Assembly (NCBI GenBank): GCA_913056345.1
Contig: CAJXMH010000010.1
Span: 1-64,000, forward strand
DNA from: an uncultured Flavobacteriales bacterium
GTDB taxonomy: Bacteria > Bacteroidota > Bacteroidia > Flavobacteriales_E > Vicingaceae
Length of the DNA stretch: 64,000 nt
Direction of reading: 5' to 3'
Shown one piece after another: positions 22,305 through 31,486 of this stretch (position 1 is the stretch's first letter; each line of letters opens with the position of its first letter). Made by a program: the position numbers and the translations under genes. Below the pieces are notes generated by a model, which did no database searches, had not been told where the DNA came from, and saw only the letters and a program-made list of their open reading frames with translations.

Positions 22305-24092
22305 ATGAAAGGCAAATTCACCATAGGAAAAAAGATTGGGACTGGTTTTGGGATATTAATCTTGATGACCTTAATTGTTTTTGTATGGACTTACATTACA
22401 TTACAAGACAGTAGGCAAATAAACGACCGAATCAATAGTGTAAATACCCCCTCCATTAAGGTCTTACAAGAATTAAAAACCTCTGTGCTTGAAACGAGAC
22501 TTTTTCTAGTAACCTGGTTAAAAGAACAAAAAGAGAATGTTGACAAAGTAAGACTTGTAGAGTATCAAGATAAAAAGATACCAGACTATGAAAATGAACT
22601 AAAAGTGCTATCTAAGCAATGGTCTGACAGTCAACAAGACTCCTTACTGAGTCTGTTTAAGACTATCGATGTTTACTTTGCGTACATTGATTCAGATATT
22701 ATGAGTCCATTAAACTCATTTGAAGCTTACGATGATCCAATGAACACTTTTTTGGCTCAAAATAGTTTTGAGGCAGGAGGTAGTGTACATGAATACTACA
22801 TGAAAATAATGGGTCAATTGAATAGCTTGATTGATAGTCAGAAGAAAATTGCCAATCAGGCAAATGTTAACATGTTTGACTCATTTGAAACCCTTAAGTT
22901 CTTAGTAAGAAACCTAGGAGTTGCCTTGATTATTATTGGTATTGTGATTGCTGTTTACACAACGAAAACCATTGTTGACCCGATCCAAAGATTGAAAGTT
23001 GTTGCTGTAAAATTAGGACGTGGGGTATTTCCGAAAGGAAAGATGAAAGTTGGTAATGACGAAATAGGCGAAATGACTGCTGCTATGAATAATGTAGTGG
23101 ATGGCCTAAAACGAACCAAGGACTTTGCAACAGAGGTGGGTTCGGGCAACTTTGATATTAACTACGAACCACTTAGCAGTAAAGACACCTTAGGAAAGGC
23201 TTTACTTAAAATGCGTGACGATCTTGCTGAAAATGAAAGATTCCTAGAAGACAAAGTGAAGCAGCGAACTGCTGAAGTTGTGAAACAGAAAGAAGAAATT
23301 GACAAGCAGCGTTCGCAAATAGAAGAATACTTTGTACAAGTTACTGACAGTATCAAATACGCCAAGAAAATTCAAGAAGCAATTTTACCCCCTGAACGAA
23401 TCGTTAAAAAATTGCTCCCGGAATCTTTTATTCTTTACCGACCAAAAGATATTGTGAGTGGTGACTTTTACTGGCTAGGAGAAGCACAAGACAAAGTGTT
23501 TTTTGCTGCAGTAGACTGCACAGGTCATGGTGTTCCAGGCGCATTCATGTCGATTGTTGGCTATAACCAACTTCGTCAAGCCATTATTACTACAGGTGGG
23601 TCTGATCCTGCTTCAATTTTAGATCATCTGAATAGAGGTGTATCTGAAACACTTCATCAAAATGACAAAGATTCTACCAGTAAAGATGGTATGGACATCG
23701 CGATTTGCTCGCTCGACTACAAAACATTAGAACTCGAATATGCAGGGGCTTTTAACCCTCTTTACTTGTTAAGAGACAATGAAATTATTCAGACCAAAGC
23801 AGATAAATTCCCAATCGGATCATTTTTAGATGGTGAAACCCCAAACTTTACCAATCATACCCTTCAACTTCAAAAAGGAGATCAGCTTTACATATTCTCT
23901 GATGGTTACCCCGACCAGTTTGGCGGTCCAAAGGGCAAAAAGTTTATGTATCGCCGATTTAGAGAACTGATTGTAGAGCACTCAGATAAATCTCCTGAAA
24001 ATCAAAAACAAGCCCTACAAGAGTCTTTATTTGATTGGATGAGGGATGAAGAGCAAGTTGACGACATTTTGGTTATTGGCGTAAGAGTTTAA
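22305..24092 (+). CDS. HAMP-containing SpoIIE-type PP2C serine phosphatase
   Basis: A 595-residue membrane phosphatase. TM helices at ~14-31 and ~203-222 enclose a four-helix-bundle-like periplasmic sensor. A HAMP domain (~223-275, TIVDPIQRLKVVAVKLG), a coiled coil, and the PP2C domain (~350-595) follow. Metal motifs are IVSGDFYWLGE, AAVDCTGHGVPGAFMS, DGMDIAIC, YIFSDGYPDQFGG and VDDILVIG. The catalytic domain is a close relative of the one at 11104-12597. It is the third gene after YfiR and TPR genes, 18 bp downstream. Periplasmic cues sensed by YfiR/TPR may set its activity (inference). Confidence 0.92.
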   Translation: MKGKFTIGKKIGTGFGILILMTLIVFVWTYITLQDSRQINDRINSVNTPSIKVLQELKTSVLETRLFLVTWLKEQKENVDKVRLVEYQDKKIPDYENELKVLSKQWSDSQQDSLLSLFKTIDVYFAYIDSDIMSPLNSFEAYDDPMNTFLAQNSFEAGGSVHEYYMKIMGQLNSLIDSQKKIANQANVNMFDSFETLKFLVRNLGVALIIIGIVIAVYTTKTIVDPIQRLKVVAVKLGRGVFPKGKMKVGNDEIGEMTAAMNNVVDGLKRTKDFATEVGSGNFDINYEPLSSKDTLGKALLKMRDDLAENERFLEDKVKQRTAEVVKQKEEIDKQRSQIEEYFVQVTDSIKYAKKIQEAILPPERIVKKLLPESFILYRPKDIVSGDFYWLGEAQDKVFFAAVDCTGHGVPGAFMSIVGYNQLRQAIITTGGSDPASILDHLNRGVSETLHQNDKDSTSKDGMDIAICSLDYKTLELEYAGAFNPLYLLRDNEIIQTKADKFPIGSFLDGETPNFTNHTLQLQKGDQLYIFSDGYPDQFGGPKGKKFMYRRFRELIVEHSDKSPENQKQALQESLFDWMRDEEQVDDILVIGVRV

Positions 24093-24125
24093 AGCTTATC
24101 TTAGCTTGAATCAAAACCCAATATT

Positions 24126-24845
24126 ATGCTAGATAGTCTTAAGCTAGATCATGTGGTGTTTATCGACATTGAAACCGTTTCTCAAAAAGAAAGCTACCAA
24201 AAGCTAGAGCCTGAGTGGAAAAAACTATGGGACAGAAAGGCTGCTTTCATTAGAAAACAGGAAGAAAACGAAGAGGATGTTTATCAAAGAGCAGGTATTT
24301 ATGCCGAATTTGGTAAAGTCATCTGTATCTCAGTTGGTGTTTATAGAGAAGTTGAAGGGCAGAGGCAATTCAGAATCAAATCTTTCTATGGGAAAGATGA
24401 AAAAAAACTACTCACCGACTTTAGTAACTTGTTGAAGAAACACTTCAATACTGATGATTACTTACTTTGTGCACACAACGGTAAAGAGTTTGACTTTCCC
24501 TTTCTTGCACGTCGCATGTTGATCAACCATATAAAACTCCCATATCTGCTTGATACAGCAGGCAGAAAGCCATGGGAAGTACAACACCTAGATACCCTTC
24601 AATTGTGGAAGTTTGGCGATTATAAACACTACACATCGCTTGACTTATTGAGCCAATTATTCGGGATTCCAAGTCCGAAAAACAACATGACTGGGGCAGA
24701 TGTTGGCAAGGTCTTTTGGGAAGAAGATAAGCTCGAAAAAATTGTGGCATACTGTCAAAGTGATACCTTAACTGTAGCACAATTGCTTTTAGCCTATAAA
24801 GGCCTAAGCCCCATTAAAGATAAAGAAGTAACCATAGCATCATGA
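24126..24845 (+). CDS. 3'-5' exonuclease of the PolB-like DEDDy superfamily
   Basis: A 239-residue RNase H-fold nuclease. Motif I is FIDIET, motif II lies in CAHNGKEFDFPFLARR, and motif III is YCQSD, a YxxxD form, so this is a DEDDy-type enzyme. It resembles predicted exonucleases related to the PolB proofreading domain. Stand-alone members may act in DNA or RNA processing. Its stop overlaps the ATG of the ABC ATPase gene by 4 bp (ATGA), which couples two genes with no obvious functional link. Confidence 0.85.
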   Translation: MLDSLKLDHVVFIDIETVSQKESYQKLEPEWKKLWDRKAAFIRKQEENEEDVYQRAGIYAEFGKVICISVGVYREVEGQRQFRIKSFYGKDEKKLLTDFSNLLKKHFNTDDYLLCAHNGKEFDFPFLARRMLINHIKLPYLLDTAGRKPWEVQHLDTLQLWKFGDYKHYTSLDLLSQLFGIPSPKNNMTGADVGKVFWEEDKLEKIVAYCQSDTLTVAQLLLAYKGLSPIKDKEVTIAS

Positions 24846-26572
24846 AGGAGGCGGTTCTAAGCTTAAAAAATCTATCCATTCGCTTTGGTGAACAAAAAGC
24901 AGTAGTGAAAGGTGTTCACTATGACCTTAAAAAAGGCGAAACCCTTGGTATTGTTGGCGAAAGCGGGTCAGGTAAATCATTAAGCTCCTTAAGCATTATG
25001 GGGCTTTTGCATCCAGGTGCAAGCATAGAAAGTGGTTCAATTCTATTTCAAAAAGCTGAGAACGAAAAGCCAATTGATCTATTAAGCCTGACGAAAAGTG
25101 AAATGCGCAGCTATAGGGGAAAAGAAGTTGCCATGATCTTCCAAGAGCCTATGACTTCATTAAACCCTGTAATGCCATGTGGAGAGCAGGTTGCAGAAGC
25201 CATTAAATTACATTTTGGCAAATCAAATAAGGAAGCTAAAAAGGAAGTGATCGAGTGGTTCAAAGAAGTAAAACTTCCTCGTCCTGAGCAACTGTATAAG
25301 GCCTATCCTCATGAACTTTCCGGCGGTCAAAAACAAAGGGTTATGATAGCCATGGCTATGTGCTGCAAACCTAAAGTATTGATAGCAGACGAACCCACAA
25401 CAGCTCTAGACGTAACTGTACAAAAATTTATTCTTGAATTAATCAAAAAGCTACAAGATAAATACGGCATGAGTGTGATCTTCATAACTCACGACTTGGG
25501 AGTAGTGGCTGAAATTGCTGACCGTGTAATTGTTATGAAAAATGGAGAGGTTGTAGAAGAGGGCAACAGCAAAGAAATTTTTATTCAGGCAAAGCACCCT
25601 TACACCAAAGGTTTAATTGCTTGCCGCCCACCAGTCGACTACCGATTGAAAAGACTTCCTACGGTTCAAGACTTCTTAAAAGCAGGTTCAAATGAAAAAG
25701 CATTAAGCGACCTTTCTATTAAGCAGACTAAAGAAGAAAGAAAAGCACAGTTAACTGAGCTTTTTCAAAGGCCAAAACTCATAGAAGTCAAAGACCTTAA
25801 AACCTATTTCCCTATTAGAAAAGGGATTTTTAGAAAGGTAGTAGACCACATTAAAGCAGTTGATACGGTGAGCTTTGATATTTACCAAGGAGAAACCTTA
25901 GGTTTAGTTGGGGAGTCGGGTTGCGGAAAGACAAGCTTAGGAAGAAGTTTACTTCAGCTAATCCCTCCAAGCTCAGGGGAAGTGTGGTATAATGGACAAG
26001 ATATTTGCAAAATGAATGAGTCGAGCTTTCAACCGTTTCGAAAAGAGTTGCAAATCATCTTCCAAGACCCCTATTCTTCTCTAAACCCTAGAATGAAGGT
26101 TGGCAAGGCTATTCAAGAACCAATGGAGGTGCATAAAATTGGAGGAAATAGAAAGCAGCAAAAAGATAAGGTTATTGAGCTAATGGAGACAGTTGGTCTC
26201 AAAGCAGAGCAATACCATCGTTACCCTCATGAGTTCTCAGGTGGACAAAGACAACGAATTTGTATTGCTCGAGCGTTAGCCTTGTCTCCGAAATTTATCG
26301 TCTGTGATGAGTCTGTCTCAGCTTTGGACGTATCGGTTCAGGCTCAGGTTCTCAACTTACTAAATGACCTTAAACAGCAGTTTAATTTCACTTATCTCTT
26401 CATTTCTCACGACCTCTCTGTAGTAAAATACATGTCTGACCGTTTAATTGTAATGAAAGACGGAAAAATTGAAGAGTCTGGTGTTGCGGAAGAAGTTTAT
26501 GCAAACCCACAATCTAGTTACACAAAAGAGTTGATCAGTGCCATTCCTTTGGTTGAAAATAGCTTTGTATGA
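24842..26572 (+). CDS. Peptide/nickel-type ABC transporter ATP-binding protein, fused double NBD
   Basis: A 576-residue fusion of two Opp/Dpp-type ATPase domains. The first has Walker A GESGSGKS, signature LSGGQKQR and Walker B VLIADEPT. The second has GESGCGKT, FSGGQRQR and Walker B FIVCDES, in which the catalytic Glu is kept but followed by Ser. Both end in oligopeptide-type C-terminal motifs (KHPYTKGLIA and SSYTKELISAIP). GsiA- and YejF-like proteins share this layout. Permease and binding-protein genes are absent from the window, so the partner subunits must be elsewhere. It overlaps both flanking genes by 4 bp. Confidence 0.92.
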   Translation: MKEAVLSLKNLSIRFGEQKAVVKGVHYDLKKGETLGIVGESGSGKSLSSLSIMGLLHPGASIESGSILFQKAENEKPIDLLSLTKSEMRSYRGKEVAMIFQEPMTSLNPVMPCGEQVAEAIKLHFGKSNKEAKKEVIEWFKEVKLPRPEQLYKAYPHELSGGQKQRVMIAMAMCCKPKVLIADEPTTALDVTVQKFILELIKKLQDKYGMSVIFITHDLGVVAEIADRVIVMKNGEVVEEGNSKEIFIQAKHPYTKGLIACRPPVDYRLKRLPTVQDFLKAGSNEKALSDLSIKQTKEERKAQLTELFQRPKLIEVKDLKTYFPIRKGIFRKVVDHIKAVDTVSFDIYQGETLGLVGESGCGKTSLGRSLLQLIPPSSGEVWYNGQDICKMNESSFQPFRKELQIIFQDPYSSLNPRMKVGKAIQEPMEVHKIGGNRKQQKDKVIELMETVGLKAEQYHRYPHEFSGGQRQRICIARALALSPKFIVCDESVSALDVSVQAQVLNLLNDLKQQFNFTYLFISHDLSVVKYMSDRLIVMKDGKIEESGVAEEVYANPQSSYTKELISAIPLVENSFV

Positions 26573-27687
26573 AAAAATTAGTACTTGCCACTTCAGTCTT
26601 GTTCTTATTTTTCAGCGGCAGCTGTAAAGCACAAAGTGCTGAAGAAATCTGTAAAAAGATCGAACTTCCTGAAGGTTTTAAAATAAGTGTATACGCTGAG
26701 GGAGTTGAAAATGCTCGCTCCCTAGCTATTGGTGATAAAGGAACTGTGTTTGTTGGCAACCGCACTGAAGATCGTGTTTACGCCTTAGTTGATACGGATC
26801 AAGATTTTAAGGCTGAACGGAAAATAGTGATTGCTGATGACCTAGAAATGCCAAATGGGGTTGCATTTCATAAGGGTGATTTATATGTGGCAGAAGTTGA
26901 TAAGATATGGAAGTACACGAACATAGAAGAAAACCTTAATAATGTTCCCGAAGCTGAGCTAGTTTCTGATGCCTTTCCTTCAGATCGCCATCACGGTTGG
27001 AAGTACATTGCAATTGGCCCAGATGAAAAACTTTATGTGCCGGTAGGAGCACCCTGCAATGTATGCTTGGAAGAAAATGAGCTATACAGCACCATTTGCC
27101 GCATGGACTTAGACGGGAAGAACTTGGAAGTTTACGCCGAGGGGGTTAGAAATTCTGTTGGTTTTGATTGGCATCCTATAACAAATGAGCTTTGGTTTAC
27201 TGACAATGGACGAGATATGATGGGAGATGACATTCCCGCTGACGAACTAAATAGAACTACAACTAAAGGGCAACACTTTGGCTTTCCTTTTTGTCACCAG
27301 GGTGATTTGAGTGATCCGCAATATGGTTCTCAAAGAAGCTGTGAAGAATTTATACCACCTGTTCAGAAATTAGGCCCACATGTAGCTGGGCTAGGAGTTA
27401 TTTTTTATCAAGGCAATCAATTTCCTGAAGAGTACCACAATCAGGTTTTTATTGCTGAGCATGGTTCATGGAATAGAAGTACAAAGATCGGCTATAGAAT
27501 CAGTCTGGTAAAGTTGGATGGAAATAATAGCCTAGGCTATGAAACCTTTGCCTCGGGTTGGTTGGCAGATAATAAAGAAGAAGTTTATGGGCGACCAGTC
27601 TCTTTATTGGAATTAAAAGATGGTTCTTTATTGGTCTCTGATGATTATAGTGATCTTATATATAGAATCAGCTATGAAGGAGAATAG
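26569..27687 (+). CDS. Sorbosone/PQQ-dependent sugar dehydrogenase-like protein
   Basis: A 372-residue exported beta-propeller. The signal peptide ends near FSGSCKAQ, with a weak lipobox. The chain follows the soluble glucose/sorbosone dehydrogenase pattern: KISVYAEGVENARSLAIGDKGTVFVGNR, DRHHGWKYIAIGPDEKLYVPVGAPCNVC, VEGVRNSVGFDWHP-like and IAEHGSWNRS. It probably oxidises a sugar or alcohol in the periplasm, with PQQ as cofactor if truly of this family; no PQQ-synthesis genes are here. Start overlaps the ABC gene by 4 bp. Its 3' end overlaps the convergent SDR gene by 16 bp. Confidence 0.88.
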   Translation: MKKLVLATSVLFLFFSGSCKAQSAEEICKKIELPEGFKISVYAEGVENARSLAIGDKGTVFVGNRTEDRVYALVDTDQDFKAERKIVIADDLEMPNGVAFHKGDLYVAEVDKIWKYTNIEENLNNVPEAELVSDAFPSDRHHGWKYIAIGPDEKLYVPVGAPCNVCLEENELYSTICRMDLDGKNLEVYAEGVRNSVGFDWHPITNELWFTDNGRDMMGDDIPADELNRTTTKGQHFGFPFCHQGDLSDPQYGSQRSCEEFIPPVQKLGPHVAGLGVIFYQGNQFPEEYHNQVFIAEHGSWNRSTKIGYRISLVKLDGNNSLGYETFASGWLADNKEEVYGRPVSLLELKDGSLLVSDDYSDLIYRISYEGE

Positions 27688-29123
27688 TGTACTATGTTTT
27701 TCGCCATATTTTTAAATATGAAAAAGTGAAACGGCACTACCGAAAACCAATAAACCCTACCCCAAACACCTTTAGGTCTAAAAGTGGCTGTTTGAACTAA
27801 TCTTCTTTTGTTTTCGCCTTGCTCTTCTAGTTTAAATTCAAGCCAAGCATCGCCTGGTAACTTCATTTCAGCGTGCAATAATAGTCGCTTGTTGTTTTTG
27901 TCTGCTAGCAGGACTCTCCAGAAGTCTAAAGAATCACCTGAAAAAATATCACTGGGGCTTCTTCTTCCTCTTCTGAGCCCAACACCTCCGAAGAGTTTAT
28001 CCATATAGCCCCTCATCTTCCATAGCCAATTACCATAATACCAACCCCTGTCACCACCTATAGCCCAAATATTATTCAATATCTGTTCTTCATTCTCGGC
28101 CTCGAAAATCACAGTTTTCTTATCGCTGAATGTGCCATTTTGAGGAACTTGTACAAATTCATTCAAGGCTTTTCCTTTGCTGGAAGGCAACTGCGTGTCT
28201 GTCCAAGAGGATACCACCATATTCTGTTCTATTCGCTTAAAAGCAAGGCTAACAGATTCTTTGTACGAAAGCAGGTTTAAAGGAACTAGTTGGTCAAGTC
28301 CTGTTTTTTTTACCACCACTTCATTTTTCATGCTATCCACTAAATTAACTGCTATTCGGTAAGAGGTAGCAGTAACAAAGTATAACCAATAAGATGATAA
28401 ACGAGGAGTCATTACCGGAACCGTGTAGATGTATCGTTTAATTCTTCTGACCTGTGCAAACTGTATCAGCATTTGCTTATAGGTGAGTATTTCAGGGCCA
28501 CCAACATCAAAAGTTTTTCCGTAGGCTGCTTCTAAACCAATTATTTGTGTTAAGTATTGGATCACGTTCCTAATCCCTATTGGTTGGCATTTAGTGTTCA
28601 ACCATTTCGGGGCTACCATAATGGGAAGTTTTTCAACCAAGTCTCTAATGATCTCAAAAGATGCGCCTCCTGAGCCAATTATTATTGCGGCTCTTAAGCT
28701 TGTAAGCGGGACTTTTGATTTTTTTAATATTCGCTCCGTTTGGCGTCTTGACTTAAGGTGTTTAGATAGGTCATCTGCATTGCTTATCCCACCAAGGTAA
28801 ATCAGCTGTTTTGCAGTTGTAGAGTCAATGTAGTCTACAAAATTCTGCGCCATTTCTTTCTCAAGGTCCGCAAACTTTTTACTGTTGGAGTTTAAAGAAT
28901 GGATGAGATAAAATGCTACATCAACCTCTTGTGGAAGATTAGATAGCGATTCAGGCTTTAAAAAATCAGCCTCACAAATTGTGATCTGTTCAGCGTATTT
29001 TTTGGGAAGATGAAGTGTGTTTAGGTCCCTCACGCAGGCAATCAATTCATGACCATTTTCTACCAATACGGGTAGAAGTCTTCTTCCGATATAACCATTA
29101 GCTCCTGTTAATAAAATGCGCAT
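27672..29123 (-). CDS. NAD(P)-binding SDR/DUF2867 oxidoreductase
   Basis: From ATG 29123 the protein is 483 aa and opens with the Rossmann motif MRILLTGANGYIGRRLLPVL; the longer frame to 29138 adds only five residues. The first ~300 residues are an atypical extended SDR (FYLIHSLNSNSKKF, GGISNADDLSKH). The C-terminal ~150 residues (GGDRGWYYGNWLWKMRG, LRRGRRSPSDIFSGDSLDFWRV) are the DUF2867 domain. Such proteins are often beside photolyase and SRPBCC genes in Bacteroidota light-inducible clusters, and here an SRPBCC gene is divergent 52 bp away. The substrate is unknown. Confidence 0.88.
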   Translation of the reverse strand: MRILLTGANGYIGRRLLPVLVENGHELIACVRDLNTLHLPKKYAEQITICEADFLKPESLSNLPQEVDVAFYLIHSLNSNSKKFADLEKEMAQNFVDYIDSTTAKQLIYLGGISNADDLSKHLKSRRQTERILKKSKVPLTSLRAAIIIGSGGASFEIIRDLVEKLPIMVAPKWLNTKCQPIGIRNVIQYLTQIIGLEAAYGKTFDVGGPEILTYKQMLIQFAQVRRIKRYIYTVPVMTPRLSSYWLYFVTATSYRIAVNLVDSMKNEVVVKKTGLDQLVPLNLLSYKESVSLAFKRIEQNMVVSSWTDTQLPSSKGKALNEFVQVPQNGTFSDKKTVIFEAENEEQILNNIWAIGGDRGWYYGNWLWKMRGYMDKLFGGVGLRRGRRSPSDIFSGDSLDFWRVLLADKNNKRLLLHAEMKLPGDAWLEFKLEEQGENKRRLVQTATFRPKGVWGRVYWFSVVPFHFFIFKNMAKNIVHYSPS

Positions 29124-29175
29124 ATACTTAAAAAACAAAGCGGTTGTAGGCTTGTTTTCTGATTAAAACCAAACC

Positions 29176-29637
29176 ATGCATAACTTACAAAGTACAATAA
29201 AGCTTTCAATCTCGTTAGATGAAGCTTGGAATTTTTTTTCAGATCCTAGAAATCTACAAAAGATTACGCCCTCAGATATGGGCTTCACCATTACTTCAAA
29301 CTTCTTTAAAGATGAAATGTACGAAGGTATGATCATCACCTATAAAGTAAGTCCTCTTTTGGGAATCAAAATGGATTGGATGACAGAAATCACACACGTA
29401 AAACATAAGGAGTTCTTTGTTGATGAGCAACGAATTGGCCCTTATAAGATTTGGCATCATCAACATCATTTTAAGGCTATAGATGGTGGAGTTGAAATGA
29501 CCGATATAATTGATTATGCTGTTCCCTTGGGTCCTCTAGGTAAAATGGTAGAACCCTTTTTAGTGAGGCCTAAACTCAAAGAGATCTTTGACTTTAGAAC
29601 CAAAAAAATGGAAGAACTTTTTGGTTTATTAAAATAA
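29176..29637 (+). CDS. SRPBCC-family (START-like) ligand-binding protein
   Basis: A 153-residue soluble protein. IKLSISLDEAWNFFSDPRNLQKITP is the typical helix-grip fold opening, and PYKIWHHQHHFKAIDGGVEMTD and PLGKMVEPFLVRPKL complete it. Members bind hydrophobic ligands. The family is recurrent next to DUF2867 SDR and photolyase genes in light-response clusters, so a carotenoid or flavin-related ligand is possible (inference). It shares a 52-bp divergent intergenic region with the SDR gene. Confidence 0.85.
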   Translation: MHNLQSTIKLSISLDEAWNFFSDPRNLQKITPSDMGFTITSNFFKDEMYEGMIITYKVSPLLGIKMDWMTEITHVKHKEFFVDEQRIGPYKIWHHQHHFKAIDGGVEMTDIIDYAVPLGPLGKMVEPFLVRPKLKEIFDFRTKKMEELFGLLK

Positions 29638-29676
29638 AAAAAGCGGTGTTTAATAAACACCGCTTTTCTTTTTAGA
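29636..29676. terminator. Bidirectional intrinsic terminator
   Basis: AAGCGGTGTTT (29641-29651) and AAACACCGCTT (29655-29665) form an 11-bp stem around AAT, flanked by A-rich DNA on the left and T-rich DNA on the right. It lies between the convergent SRPBCC and T9SS-cargo genes. Confidence 0.92.
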
Positions 29677-29690
29677 TAAAGTATCAAGCT

Positions 29691-31382
29691 TTATTTGATG
29701 ATCAACTTTTTAGTGAATTGTTCTATGCCGTTATCAACTCGCATAAAATAAATTCCGTTACTTAAGTTACTTAGGTCGATTTGGCGGTTAACCAAACTGT
29801 TTGCATTAAATTGCTCTCTATACACAACTTTTCCACTTAGATCCTGCACTTGCAAGTCAACCGAAACTGCTTGCTTTGATTGAATCATATCAAGTGTAAA
29901 GAATCCATTACTTGGGTTAGGATATACTGATAATCCTGTTACTTCTTCTTTACCTAAGTCAGCTATTGAAGTAATTACATTCGGTATGCCGAGGTTAGGT
30001 CTTACAAAGTAAGCTACCTGAAAATTAAAGGCTTCAGAATTACTCCATGTTCCTCCAAATTGCACCCAAGTTGCCCCAGGCGTGAATTCCGAATTCGAAT
30101 AGGCCAAAGTCAAAGCAGAATCACCTTCAACCACTCCGATCATGAAGGTATCAGCAGGAAGTGGCACATAACCACCGGCATTGTTAAATGTTAGGTTTAG
30201 GGCAGCAGCTCCTGTAGCCGTGTAAATCACTGTATCGGAAGAGGCGATAATTGGTCCGGGAGAGCCGTTATGGCTCCTCACGTTTAAGCTCAATGGCTGA
30301 CCAGTCATTGCTCCATTATTATTTTGAATCACAACTGTTACTGAAGTCAAGGTATCAGCTTGGTCTATGTAAAACTCTTGTCCAATTTCACCTGTACTTC
30401 CTGCTCCAATACTCAAGGAGCCAACCAATTGTCCGTTGTCACGTGCAAAAGTGCTATCGGTAACAATAATACTATCGGTAACAATTGTATTGTTTGAAGG
30501 GTCTGTATCAGTCCCATCATAGGCTGTAATATACTCCACATAGTAAGTCCCTGTCTGTGTTAATGGGTAATTAGCCGTGCTCAGCAGAATTGCTGTATCA
30601 CCCGGAAAAGTAGTGGGTCTGCTAGCCGTACTGTCTGTAAATACTACAGCATTGTTGCGATAGACATTAAACCTATACCTTAAATTGGTGATCGTGTCAA
30701 TACCTGAGTTAAGCGCAAAACCTGCAAACCTCAATGTGTCTGCATATGGTAGTGGCACCTGTGGATATTCTCCAACAGGGTCAACCACCGCTAGTGCTGA
30801 AGCATCTGATGCAGGAGTAAAAACAACCACATCATCTAAGTCTAAAATAAACTTATCAATTGAATTATTTCTCCAGCCAAAATGAACGGTTTGATTGCTA
30901 TAACCTGCGGCTTGCAGGTCAATTGTAACCGTAGCCCAAGCGTTAGAAGATGTATCTATCACTAAAGGTGTATTAGCCTGTAGGCCTGCAATTGTAGGAG
31001 TTGTGGTAGAAATGTAAAGCTCGTAACGATCCAAAAAAGCTGCATCTCTTCCTCTAACCTGAAACTCAAGTATGTTATTGGTAGTCAACGCAATGGCAGG
31101 AGTAATGAGATAATCATCTGCTGTGTCTCCCGGTGTGTACCATGAGGTACTAGAAGCTACTGAGTCCACACCTCCGGTTCCTTGAATGTCATTTAAAACA
31201 GTCCAAGCAGTAGGAAATAAACCTGCCACTGCAGTATTTACCGTATTGCCATCATTATCGATCACGGTCCAGTTTGACAAAGCATTTCCGCCGTTAAAGT
31301 TTTCAGAAAAAATAATTTGCGCATTTGTGCTCAGAATTAGAGCAAAAAAGGCAAATGTTAGCATTTGTAATTTTTTTAACAT
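29691..31382 (-). CDS. T9SS cargo protein with choice-of-anchor-J-like domain and type A sorting tail
   Basis: From ATG 31382 the protein is 563 aa; the frame extends to 31424 but the signal peptide starts here (MLTFAFFALILSTNAQ just after a basic MLKKLQ). An N-terminal jelly-roll-like domain opens FSENFNGGNALSNWTVIDND, resembling a MAM or choice-of-anchor J domain. The middle has Ig-like repeats. The C-terminus VYPNPSNGFFTLDM ... LSNGIYFMRVDNG ... TKKLIIK is a type A T9SS sorting signal. It is therefore secreted and probably surface-anchored. The gene has its own promoter-like box after the photolyase gene. Confidence 0.92.
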   Translation of the reverse strand: MLKKLQMLTFAFFALILSTNAQIIFSENFNGGNALSNWTVIDNDGNTVNTAVAGLFPTAWTVLNDIQGTGGVDSVASSTSWYTPGDTADDYLITPAIALTTNNILEFQVRGRDAAFLDRYELYISTTTPTIAGLQANTPLVIDTSSNAWATVTIDLQAAGYSNQTVHFGWRNNSIDKFILDLDDVVVFTPASDASALAVVDPVGEYPQVPLPYADTLRFAGFALNSGIDTITNLRYRFNVYRNNAVVFTDSTASRPTTFPGDTAILLSTANYPLTQTGTYYVEYITAYDGTDTDPSNNTIVTDSIIVTDSTFARDNGQLVGSLSIGAGSTGEIGQEFYIDQADTLTSVTVVIQNNNGAMTGQPLSLNVRSHNGSPGPIIASSDTVIYTATGAAALNLTFNNAGGYVPLPADTFMIGVVEGDSALTLAYSNSEFTPGATWVQFGGTWSNSEAFNFQVAYFVRPNLGIPNVITSIADLGKEEVTGLSVYPNPSNGFFTLDMIQSKQAVSVDLQVQDLSGKVVYREQFNANSLVNRQIDLSNLSNGIYFMRVDNGIEQFTKKLIIK

Positions 31383-31435
31383 AAAGTTTATTTTTGATTT
31401 ATTGTAAGACCCGAATAAGGTCAATTTAGTTGCCT

Positions 31436-31443
31436 CAAAGTTA
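31436..31443 (-). promoter_or_regulatory. Putative -7 promoter box (TAACTTTG) for the T9SS cargo gene
   Basis: Minus-strand TAACTTTG is an exact match, with 53 bp of leader before ATG 31382. It implies transcription separate from the photolyase operon upstream. Confidence 0.5.
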
Positions 31444-31486
31444 AGATTCCACTTAGGGCTGACCGGCTATCTATGATAAACGGTTG

